The notes beneath the pieces are model-generated. The model saw only the letters and a program-made list of their open reading frames with translations. It searched no databases and had not been told where the DNA came from. A program made the position numbers and the translations under genes. Shown here piece by piece: positions 6,929 to 13,057 of a DNA stretch of 13,086 nucleotides. The first letter of the stretch is position 1; every line of letters begins with the position of its first letter. This DNA is from Spirochaetaceae bacterium (GTDB lineage: Bacteria; Spirochaetota; Spirochaetia; Treponematales; Breznakiellaceae), in contig JAISOO010000032.1 in assembly GCA_031275595.1 (NCBI GenBank), forward strand, positions 1 through 13,086, in the 5' to 3' direction.

Positions 6929-7493
6929 AATCCTGCTCCTCTCCCTCTTCGTCTTCTTCCAATGATTTAAGATACCGATCCAATAAAATCAAAGATACCG
7001 CATCTTCCAGATTCCCCAGAACTTCCTGAAGCTCCGATTTACTGGTTTTATAGGATTTCCCCCCCCCTCCCGTATAACGGGATCGATGGATACTTATTTC
7101 CTCGGGACCGGCAAATAACATTACCGTCCTGAGCATCCCCGAAATATCCCCCACCGGGGGCGTATCAATCAGGGTTAAGTCAAACCATGCCGTTACTATG
7201 GTTCCGCTGTCTTTTTCCGAATGTAAATCATAGCCCCCCCCGGATTGCAGCGCGGTCTGGATAAGAAAGGGGATGCCTAATCCTACCTTTCTGTGGGGGT
7301 GTTTCTTTCCATCACTTATAAAGGGATCAACCGCCCGTTCCAATTCGTGCTCATTCATCCCCCGGCCATTATCTTTAAGGATGAACCGGAATTCTTTATC
7401 CGTTTCCCGGACTTCCAATTCCACCAGGGATGCCCCCGATTCAACCGCATTTTGAGTAATGTCAATAACGAGGTCGCTCAGGGTAAAGTACAT
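6873..7493 (-). CDS. GHKL-type ATP-binding protein in the hydrogenase operon
   Basis: A 206-residue soluble protein with a histidine-kinase-like ATPase fold: N-box DITQNAVESGAS with N15, G1 box DNGRGM (41-46), and G2 box KVGLGIPFL (69-77). No histidine phosphoacceptor domain, sensor domain or membrane segment is present, so it is not a complete sensor kinase. It resembles stand-alone anti-sigma/ATPase modules. Similar ATPase genes are known beside NuoE-like genes in [FeFe] hydrogenase operons of anaerobes, but I know of no proven role. The C-terminus (about 172-206) is acidic then basic (SLEEDEEGEEQDYG to FKKK); its last codons overlap the hndB start by 56 bp, which suggests translational coupling. 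GGAGG precedes the ATG by ten bases, and hndA ends 52 bp upstream. It could regulate the operon, control complex assembly, or pair with a phosphatase elsewhere; all of these are inference. Confidence 0.85.
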   Translation of the reverse strand: MYFTLSDLVIDITQNAVESGASLVELEVRETDKEFRFILKDNGRGMNEHELERAVDPFISDGKKHPHRKVGLGIPFLIQTALQSGGGYDLHSEKDSGTIVTAWFDLTLIDTPPVGDISGMLRTVMLFAGPEEISIHRSRYTGGGGKSYKTSKSELQEVLGNLEDAVSLILLDRYLKSLEEDEEGEEQDYGKIEFGAAASAEGFKKK

Positions 7494-7545
7494 CGCAAAA
7501 AAACCTCCGGATTGTGGTGAAAATACGCCGTAAGATACGGGGTTC

Positions 7546-8058
7546 CTAAGTATTCTGGTATTTAGCGATTATCTCCGGAAGTTGTTCCTTGTTAAGCTTC
7601 CCGTAGGTATCCCCCCCCACGGTTATAACCGGGGCAAGGCCGCAGCACCCTACACAACGAACCGGATCGATGGAAAAAAGTCCATCCTCGGTTACTCCCC
7701 CCTCACCTATACCGAGTATGCTCCGGGCCTCGTCGATAAGGTCCTGGCCGCCTTTAAGATAGCAGGCGGTTCCTAGGCACACGGAGATCTTATGTTTCCC
7801 CGGTTTGGTGGTCTTAAAAAAATGGTAAAAGGTAATAACCCCATAGATCCGCGCCAGGGGAATTCCCGTGAGTTTTGAAAGTTTTTCCGCCGCAGACCGG
7901 GAAATATAACCAAAAGTTTCCTGGGTCTTATGCAGAATCATGATCAGACTGCCTGGTTTTACCTTCCATTCATTGATAAATGCCGATAACTCCTGGGAGA
8001 ATTCAATATCCCCCTGACTATCCACATCCCGAGTTAGCGTTGCTTCAGCGGTCGCCAT
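7546..8058 (-). CDS. hndA: NuoE-like [2Fe-2S] subunit of the hydrogenase (HndA/HydC type)
   Basis: This 170-residue subunit has the NuoE layout: an N-terminal helical bundle (ELSAFINEWKVKPGSLIMIL, then ISRSAAEKLSKLTGIPLARIYGVITFY) and a C-terminal thioredoxin-like domain that holds a [2Fe-2S] cluster through C94, C99, C135 and C139. The sequence around the last pair is RCVGCCGLAP, with an extra Cys between the usual ligands. It relays electrons with the NuoF-like subunit. An ATG four codons upstream (8070) is in frame, but no ribosome binding site precedes it. The chosen ATG has GGGGGTG five bases upstream, so 8058 is preferred; the longer form would be 174 residues. It is the first gene of the operon, about 40 bp downstream of the predicted transcription start. 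Confidence 0.93.
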   Translation of the reverse strand: MATAEATLTRDVDSQGDIEFSQELSAFINEWKVKPGSLIMILHKTQETFGYISRSAAEKLSKLTGIPLARIYGVITFYHFFKTTKPGKHKISVCLGTACYLKGGQDLIDEARSILGIGEGGVTEDGLFSIDPVRCVGCCGLAPVITVGGDTYGKLNKEQLPEIIAKYQNT

Positions 8059-8108
8059 GGACACCCCCATTCATATAGATAAAAAATTATCATATTATAG
8101 TTACTTAT

Positions 8109-8137
8109 ATTTTAATGCTATTTAAGGAATTAGACAA
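8109..8137 (-). promoter_or_regulatory. Predicted sigma70-type promoter of the hydrogenase operon
   Basis: On the minus strand TTGTCT (complement of 8132-8137) is followed by exactly 17 bp and TAAAAT (complement of 8109-8114). Each hexamer matches consensus at four or five positions, and the flanks are AT-rich. Transcription would begin near 8101, giving a leader of about 43 nt before the ATG at 8058. That leader contains the short dyad GATAA-AAAA-TTATC (8078-8091). The palindrome ATAAATATTTAT lies upstream at 8164-8175. No clear Rex-type site (TTGTGAA/TTCACAA spacing) was seen. Confidence 0.6.
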
Positions 8138-8199
8138 GCCGCCAAATGCCGACATTTTTATCTATAAATATTTATTTATTGTTAGATGAGACTTACTTT

Positions 8200-8237
8200 A
8201 AAAGAGCCCCCCGATATCAATGGTTTTGGCCGAGGGG
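8200..8237 (-). terminator. Intrinsic terminator of the remnant gene upstream of the hydrogenase operon
   Basis: On the minus strand CCCCTCG (complement of 8231-8237) pairs with CGGGGGG (complement of 8207-8213) over seven pairs including one G-U, followed at once by CTCTTTT (complement of 8200-8206). The TGA that ends the third-frame coding signal lies in the loop (8217-8219). This stops transcripts arriving from the remnant before they reach the hydrogenase promoter, and shows that a complete small transcription unit once stood here. Confidence 0.6.
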
Positions 8238-8482
8238 TTTGTTGATAAATGCCGGAATGGAGCCTTTCAGATCCATGGAAAGGGCGGTAAGAGCCTTGTC
8301 CAGGGCTTGGAGGACCCAAGATGAAGCTTTGTCCAAGAGGGCGAAATAGATGGTCCAGCCGGTTTTTCCGGCTTCTGCTGCCTCTGAAGGCGGGATACTC
8401 GTCCAGGATCCGTGATTTTTCGCCTTTTCCGGCTTTCTGGTAACGGGAAGCGTACTCCGCCGCTATCTTTTTTCTCTGCCAT
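8217..8482 (-). pseudogene. Frameshifted small gene remnant, N-terminus transposase-like
   Basis: An ATG at 8482 gives MAEKK, then the coding-like sequence moves to the second frame (IAAEYASRYQKAGKG, EKSRILDEY) and finally to the third frame (SEAAEAGKTGWTIYFALLDK, ASSWVLQALDK, then LSMDLKGSIPAFINK to a TGA at 8219-8217). The first change sits in a run of six A (five would keep frame) and the second near CCC just after DEY; removing one base from each would give about 87 residues. The RYQKAGK-x-EKSRILDEY pattern resembles the N-terminus of integrase-type transposases, from memory only; no DDE core is present. No single frame covers it: the uninterrupted ATG frame gives MAEKKDSGGVRF and is low-complexity and basic. 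A terminator follows directly. It could instead be a decayed small hypothetical gene or a sequencing error. Confidence 0.45.
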
Positions 8483-8561
8483 GGTAAACCCTATTCGTTC
8501 CTCCTGACTCGGTCCGGATAGTGTCCCCATGGTTAGATTTAACGTGGCGCAATTTGGCCCC

Positions 8562-8590
8562 TTGATATTATCTTCTCCCCGTGATACCGT
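8562..8590 (+). promoter_or_regulatory. Predicted sigma70-type promoter for yajC-secDF
   Basis: TTGATA (8562-8567), a 17-bp spacer and TACCGT (8585-8590) preceded by TGA, an extended -10 arrangement. The expected start near 8597 leaves a leader of about 27 nt with AAGGA upstream of the yajC ATG. The -35 is close to consensus; the -10 is weaker. Confidence 0.5.
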
Positions 8591-8623
8591 ATTTAACAAT
8601 TCAGTTTTTAAGGAAGTTATTGT

Positions 8624-9055
8624 ATGAATACCTTTGTTTTTTCTCTGCTGATGGGAGTTTCGGGAGGTTCCGGCGGAACCGGAAGTCCCGGTGATATTTT
8701 TACCACCCTGATACCCTTTGCGCTGATTATCGCAATTTTTTATTTTCTCATAATCAGGCCGCAAAATAAAAAACAAAAAGAAACCCAGCGTATGCTGTCG
8801 GCCCTTAAAAAGGGTGATAAAATCGTTACCATCGGTGGTATTCATGGGGTAATCCATAGTATAAAGGAAAAGGACTCTTCGGTAGTGGTGAAGATAGATG
8901 AAAACACCAAGCTGGAATTCAGCCGTAGTGCCATTTCCACGGTCGTAGGCTCCGCTAAGGCCGATAAAGAAAAAATCGAGGATAAAAAAACCGAATCATC
9001 CGGGGATGAGTCAAAAGCGGAAGATGAGACAGGGGAAAACCCGGACAATAATTAA
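8624..9055 (+). CDS. yajC: Sec translocon accessory subunit YajC
   Basis: This 143-residue inner-membrane protein joins SecD and SecF in the auxiliary complex that aids Sec-dependent export. It has a Gly/Ser-rich N-terminus, one membrane segment (about residues 25-44) ending in the hallmark FLIIRPQNKKQKE, and the cytoplasmic YajC domain with LKKGDKIVTIGGIHGVI (about 62-78). A charged acidic/lysine tail of about 35 residues (after VVGSAK) makes it longer than the usual 85-115 residues; the tail has no recognised domain. AAGGA lies nine bases before the ATG. It is the first gene of yajC-secD-secF, an order common in bacteria. Confidence 0.95.
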   Translation: MNTFVFSLLMGVSGGSGGTGSPGDIFTTLIPFALIIAIFYFLIIRPQNKKQKETQRMLSALKKGDKIVTIGGIHGVIHSIKEKDSSVVVKIDENTKLEFSRSAISTVVGSAKADKEKIEDKKTESSGDESKAEDETGENPDNN

Positions 9056-9090
9056 AATCCGGGACGCAAAACCGGAGTAAAGCCCGGATT
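9056..9090 (+). repeat. Inverted repeat between yajC and secD
   Basis: AATCCGGG (9056-9063) and CCCGGATT (9083-9090) form an 8-bp stem directly after the yajC stop, with a 19-nt loop and no T-run. It is probably an mRNA hairpin that affects stability or tunes secD expression within the operon rather than a full terminator. A shorter dyad, ATAAC-AC-GTTAT (9092-9103), follows just before the secD ribosome binding site. Confidence 0.5.
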
Positions 9091-9117
9091 CATAACACGT
9101 TATGTTGGAGTAGATAC

Positions 9118-10842
9118 ATGAGTAAACGGTATCGGTTCTTCATCATCCTTATTACGATGGTGGTGTGTTTTGTTTTTTTATTTCCAACCATCCGTTGGTA
9201 TTTTCTGGAGAAGAAGGAAGATCAGGCCTTAGCGTTAGGTTCCCGGGAGCAAATTAAGTTGTATGCCTCCCAAACAGCCCGGGCGGATTTACAGGAACTG
9301 GTTAAAGCGGCCCGGGCGGGAGAAGAAGTACCGGAACGTTTGAATTTTTTAGAGATCCAGGCAAAAAAGATCCGTAAGGATACTAAAACTCCGGCCCCTC
9401 CCCAATGGGACGCCCAGGGGGTTCTCTCTTCTTTTTCGGGAAGGCAGGAAGCCCTGGATGCTATCGAAACCTATTACCGGGAACGGTATTTTGATCTCAA
9501 GGATCTCCAGAAAAACGCTGTTCAGCTTGGGCTGGATCTTTCCGGAGGGATGAGCATCGTTTTGCAAACCGATTTGACCGGCCGTGAAGAGCGCCTCGGC
9601 AGGTCTTTAACCGAAGCGGACCGGACCGAGGCGATAGACCAGGCCCTGGAGGTTCTTAACAGCAGAATCGACCGGTTCGGCCTTACCGAACCGGTTATCC
9701 GCCGCCAGGGAACGGACCAGATCTACGTGGAAATCCCCGGCGCCGCGGATCCGGAGCGGATCAATTCCATCATCATGGGTAAGGGTAATCTGGCCTTTCA
9801 CATTGTGGATCGGGAAGCTGCCGCCGCCTTTAACGCCTATTATAATTCCCATCCCACCACCACCTTTGATACCGAAGGAAATCTGTTGGATCCCACCATC
9901 ATACCCTCCGATGTGGTTATCCGGGGGGTTTACGGTAAAGACCGGTACGGCTTGGATGAATTTACCGGTTATACGGCGATAAAAAAAGAGGTGGGCCTGG
10001 ATGGAAACCATATCCAGAGCGCCATCGTGGATCGGAATTCCCTGGACGGTAAGCCGGAAGTTACCTTCATGCTGGATTCTGCGGGGGGCGAAATCTTCTA
10101 TCAACTTACCTCGGCCCATGTGGGGGAGCCCCTGGCCATCGTATTGGATGACCGGGTTAAATCCCAGGCCACCATTACCACCGCCATACGGGAAGCGGTA
10201 CGCCTCACCGGGTTTGGGCTGGAAGAAGCCAATAACATAGCCCTTACCCTGCGAACCGCCGCCCTGCCGGTGGAATTGGAAGTGGTAACCCAACAGGCCA
10301 TTGGAGCCTCCATGGGGGAAGATACGGTTCGTCAGGGACTTTATGCCCTTATCGGAGGGCTCGTGGCGGTAATGGCCTTTATGCTTTTTTATTATAAAAT
10401 CGCCGGAATCAATGCGGTAATCGCCCAGATCCTCAATATTTACCTGATGTTTAGTGTACTTTCGGCTTTTAACTTTACCCTGACCCTGCCGAGTATAGCC
10501 GGGTTTATTTTAACCATTGGTATGGCGGTGGACGCCAACGTTATTATCTTTGAACGGATGAAGGAGGAACTCCTCCTGGGGAAAAGTCGGAAGGCGGCGG
10601 TGGATGCGGGGTTTAACAAGGCTTTTTGGGCAATCATGGACTCCAATATAACCACCTTTATCGCGGCGCTGTTCCTCTCCCAGCTCGGGTCCGGACCTAT
10701 TCAGGGTTTTGCGGTGAGCCTTGCCATCGGAGTATTTTCTTCGGTATTTACCGCCCTTTTTGTATCCCGGCTTATATTTGATTTTGGTACGGACATACTG
10801 GGAAGCAAAAAACTCAGCGTCAGTTGGAGGATCAAGGGATGA
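9118..10842 (+). CDS. secD: Protein translocase subunit SecD
   Basis: SecD uses the proton gradient to pull exported proteins through SecYEG on the periplasmic side. The 574-residue product has a first membrane segment (about 6-26), the GLDLSGGM motif (about 138-145), the P1 domain with SRIDRFGLTEPVI, and a C-terminal five-helix RND-type membrane domain containing GMAVDANVIIFERMKEE and SNITTFIAALFLSQLGSG. About 110 residues lie between the first membrane segment and GLDLSGG, against roughly 20 in E. coli SecD; this part is helical and charged and contains a short aromatic stretch (YYRERYFDL). The ATG has GGAG eight bases upstream. The last codons overlap the secF start (ATGA at 10839-10842). 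Identification is certain; the function of the insertion is unknown. Confidence 0.97.
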   Translation: MSKRYRFFIILITMVVCFVFLFPTIRWYFLEKKEDQALALGSREQIKLYASQTARADLQELVKAARAGEEVPERLNFLEIQAKKIRKDTKTPAPPQWDAQGVLSSFSGRQEALDAIETYYRERYFDLKDLQKNAVQLGLDLSGGMSIVLQTDLTGREERLGRSLTEADRTEAIDQALEVLNSRIDRFGLTEPVIRRQGTDQIYVEIPGAADPERINSIIMGKGNLAFHIVDREAAAAFNAYYNSHPTTTFDTEGNLLDPTIIPSDVVIRGVYGKDRYGLDEFTGYTAIKKEVGLDGNHIQSAIVDRNSLDGKPEVTFMLDSAGGEIFYQLTSAHVGEPLAIVLDDRVKSQATITTAIREAVRLTGFGLEEANNIALTLRTAALPVELEVVTQQAIGASMGEDTVRQGLYALIGGLVAVMAFMLFYYKIAGINAVIAQILNIYLMFSVLSAFNFTLTLPSIAGFILTIGMAVDANVIIFERMKEELLLGKSRKAAVDAGFNKAFWAIMDSNITTFIAALFLSQLGSGPIQGFAVSLAIGVFSSVFTALFVSRLIFDFGTDILGSKKLSVSWRIKG

Positions 10843-12089
10843 AGCGTATCGTACATTTTTCCAAGGCCTTTTTTCCCGCCGCCATACTATCGACGGCTTT
10901 GATAATCCTGGGGATCATCGGCTACATGAGGCCGGAGAACGGCGGGTTTAACCTGGGGGTTGATTTCCAGGCGGGACTCATTCAGGAAGTGCAGTTTGCC
11001 CCTACCGCCTTTAGCTTGACCTATACGGGGTTGGGTAACGCTTCGATTTCCATGGATCGTTCCGGCCTCTATATCGTTATCTCCGGTTCCGGGGTTGAAG
11101 GGACCACCCATTCATTCCCCTATGTTGAATATAAGACCATCGGTTCCCTCCTGGGAGGTATCCGGGATAAGGGTGTGGAGGGCCTTACGGTTTTGGACGA
11201 GCCTTCCCTAGGTAATATTCCTTCCCAATCCCTGATCCAAAGCGCCCAGGGAAATCCCCAACTGAGTTCGGTTCCCTATGGAATTCATTATCTTCCCCCG
11301 AACGCCCCTTCCATTGGCATAGACGAGGTCAGGCTCGCCCTGCTTCCCCTGGGTACGGTATCCGTTCAGGTATTGGGATTGGACGAGGAACGGCGGTTTA
11401 TGATCCGGATGGAGGACAGTGAAGTAAACAGCAAAGAGGGGGTTCCCGCAGAAAAAATAATCAGTACCCTGGAGGCAAATTTCGGCGTAGGCGGGGTGGC
11501 GGTTACCCGGTCCGATTATGTGGGTTCCCGGTTTTCCAAGCAGTTAACCGATCAGGCGGGCCTCCTCATGGGCCTTACCCTCCTCCTCATCCTTATCTAT
11601 TCGTCGATCCGGTTTAAGCCCCAATTTGCCATCGGGGCGGTCCTTGCCATCGCCCACGACGCCCTTATCATGGTGGCCTTTATTACCTGGACCAGGATGG
11701 AATTCAATACCACTACCATTGCCGCCATCTTAACGATCCTGGGATATTCCATCAACGATACCATTGTTATTTTTGACCGGATTCGGGAGACCCGGCGGAT
11801 TTATCCGGAGGATAGTTTCATCAATGTTCTGGATCGGTCCCTCTCGGAAACCTTGGGAAGGACGGTCATTACCACAGTGACCACCATGCTGGCGGTCTTT
11901 TCCCTCTTCATCTTTACCACCGGTTCAATGAGGGATTTTGCCCTGGCCCTCCTGGTGGGCATGATCTCCGGGGTTTATTCGACCATATTTATCGCCTCGG
12001 GGTTCACGAGTTTTTGGGAAAATGCGGTCCTTAAACGGCGGGCAAAAAAGCTCAACGCCGGCCCCCTGTCGGTACCGTCAAAGGCATAA
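10839..12089 (+). CDS. secF: Protein translocase subunit SecF
   Basis: SecF is the partner of SecD in the proton-driven export complex. The 416-residue product has a first membrane segment (about 11-31), the motif GVDFQAG in place of the usual G-[IVL]-D-F-x-G-G, a long periplasmic region, and five C-terminal membrane segments with ILGYSINDTIVIFDRIRE and the conserved TTVTTMLAVFSLFIFTTG stretch. Typical SecF has about 300-320 residues; here the periplasmic region is enlarged by roughly 100, rich in Gly, Ser and Pro (VISGSGVEGTTHSF, LSSVPYGIHYLPPNAP). The ATG at 10839 overlaps the secD stop and has GGAGG eight bases upstream, better than the in-frame TTG at 10824. The C-terminus is basic. Confidence 0.96.
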   Translation: MKRIVHFSKAFFPAAILSTALIILGIIGYMRPENGGFNLGVDFQAGLIQEVQFAPTAFSLTYTGLGNASISMDRSGLYIVISGSGVEGTTHSFPYVEYKTIGSLLGGIRDKGVEGLTVLDEPSLGNIPSQSLIQSAQGNPQLSSVPYGIHYLPPNAPSIGIDEVRLALLPLGTVSVQVLGLDEERRFMIRMEDSEVNSKEGVPAEKIISTLEANFGVGGVAVTRSDYVGSRFSKQLTDQAGLLMGLTLLLILIYSSIRFKPQFAIGAVLAIAHDALIMVAFITWTRMEFNTTTIAAILTILGYSINDTIVIFDRIRETRRIYPEDSFINVLDRSLSETLGRTVITTVTTMLAVFSLFIFTTGSMRDFALALLVGMISGVYSTIFIASGFTSFWENAVLKRRAKKLNAGPLSVPSKA

Positions 12090-12109
12090 GGAAGGGTAAA
12101 AAACCGCCG

Positions 12110-12970
12110 GTGAAGGTAATCAGAGCCCGGATTCTGGGTTTTTGTATGGGGGTACGCCGGGCGGTGGAAGTAGCCCTGGATGAGGCGGAGGCCGTTTCAA
12201 AGTTTATGCCCCTCTATACCCTGGGCCCGCTGATCCATAATCCCCAGGTTCTGGAGACCTTGAAGGATCGGGGGATAGAGATCCTGCCGGAAGGTAACTT
12301 TGGTGATCTCCAGGGAAAAACGGTCCTTATCCGGGCCCATGGGGTGAATCCCCAGGTAGAGGAAAAACTTCTCGCCGCCGGAGCGCGGGTACGGGATGTT
12401 ACCTGCCCCCGGGTCAAGAACAGCCAAATGAAGGCCTGTTCGTTAACCGGGGCGGGGTATTGCCTTTTTTTAGCCGGTGAAAAAGATCACGGGGAAATAA
12501 TCGGCATCCAGGGCTACGCGCCGGATTGCATGGTGGTGGCCGGCCCCCCGGACGCGGAAGCGGCGGCGGAAAAACGCTACCGGCAGACCCCCCGGGCAAA
12601 GACCGCCCTTTTGGGGCAGACCACCTTATCCGCCGATGAATACAGGACCATCGGGGAGGGGATCCGAAAATGGTTTCCGGAACTTAAAATCATTGATACC
12701 ATTTGCGGGGCTACCCGGGACCGGCAAGACGCCCTGAAGGAACTCTGCGCCCAGGTGGACGCGGTGATCATCGCCGGGGGGAAATCTTCCGCCAATACCC
12801 GGCGGCTTCTTTCCATCGCCCAATCCTTGCGCAAACCCGCGTGGCTAGTGGAAAATGAGGGGGAAATCCCCGGAGAAATCGGAGCTTATGCCGTGGTAGG
12901 ACTCAGTGCCGGGGCTTCAACCCCGGACGCCGTCATTAACGCGGTTGAAAAGGCCCTGTGCGGCCGCTAA
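12110..12970 (+). CDS. ispH: 4-hydroxy-3-methylbut-2-enyl diphosphate reductase IspH
   Basis: IspH is the cytoplasmic [4Fe-4S] enzyme that makes IPP and DMAPP in the last step of the MEP isoprenoid pathway. The 286-residue product keeps the three cluster cysteines C12 (GFCMGV), C99 (VTCPRV) and C199 (DTICGATRDRQ), the substrate-site H43 (LIHNPQV), H77 (RAHGV), H127 and E129 (DHGEI), and QTTLS around T171. Departures from the commonest motifs are small: CGAT for CNAT, HGEI for HPEV, and KSSANTRRL for the S-S-N loop. It starts with GTG at 12110, about 20 bp after secF; AAGGAAGGG upstream is 13 bases away, a rather long spacing. It probably shares the secF transcript. No S1-domain fusion is present, unlike some Firmicutes homologues. 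Confidence 0.94.
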   Translation: MKVIRARILGFCMGVRRAVEVALDEAEAVSKFMPLYTLGPLIHNPQVLETLKDRGIEILPEGNFGDLQGKTVLIRAHGVNPQVEEKLLAAGARVRDVTCPRVKNSQMKACSLTGAGYCLFLAGEKDHGEIIGIQGYAPDCMVVAGPPDAEAAAEKRYRQTPRAKTALLGQTTLSADEYRTIGEGIRKWFPELKIIDTICGATRDRQDALKELCAQVDAVIIAGGKSSANTRRLLSIAQSLRKPAWLVENEGEIPGEIGAYAVVGLSAGASTPDAVINAVEKALCGR

Positions 12971-12975
12971 TTAGT

Positions 12976-13010
12976 GTCTGTCCACAAAGTCGGTTACTTT
13001 GTGGACAGAC
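12976..13010. repeat. Perfect 15-bp-arm palindrome downstream of ispH
   Basis: GTCTGTCCACAAAGT (12976-12990) and ACTTTGTGGACAGAC (12996-13010) are exact reverse complements around CGGTT. It begins five bases after the ispH stop. It could end or protect the ispH transcript, although only a weak CTTGCATTTTCT follows rather than a clean T-run. Its arm recurs at 13058-13072. Confidence 0.8.
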
Positions 13011-13054
13011 CTTGCATTTTCTCGCCTAAAGGCTGCGAAAATGCGGTTTTCAAG
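13011..13054. repeat. Imperfect hairpin, middle unit of the palindrome cluster
   Basis: Outer CTTG (13011-13014) pairs with CAAG (13051-13054), GCATTTTC (13014-13021) with GAAAATGC (13037-13044), and GCC (13024-13026) with GGC (13031-13033) around TAAA. Two internal loops interrupt the stem. It directly adjoins the first palindrome. Confidence 0.6.
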
Positions 13055-13057
13055 GTA

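Noticed and set aside
8059..8070. Upstream ATG of hndA at 8070
   Set aside because: No ribosome binding site precedes it, whereas the GGGGGTG between the two ATGs is well spaced for the start at 8058. Not fully excluded.
8071..8200. Rex-type redox operator upstream of the hydrogenase operon
   Set aside because: No TTGTGAA-like half site with an inverted partner at the proper spacing was found, so the idea is not supported.
8267..8857. 196-residue minus-strand frame running from within yajC to 8267
   Set aside because: Its first part is antisense to yajC and its promoter. Only the part from the ATG at 8482 coincides with the remnant, and there the coding signal lies mostly in the other two frames.
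9607..10293. 228-residue minus-strand open frame inside secD
   Set aside because: It is the complement of well-conserved secD sequence, and its translation is low-complexity and Gly-rich without a domain.
10824..10838. Upstream TTG start for secF
   Set aside because: It would add five residues and consume the GGAGG ribosome binding site. The ATG at 10839 with the ATGA overlap and eight-base spacing is the better start.
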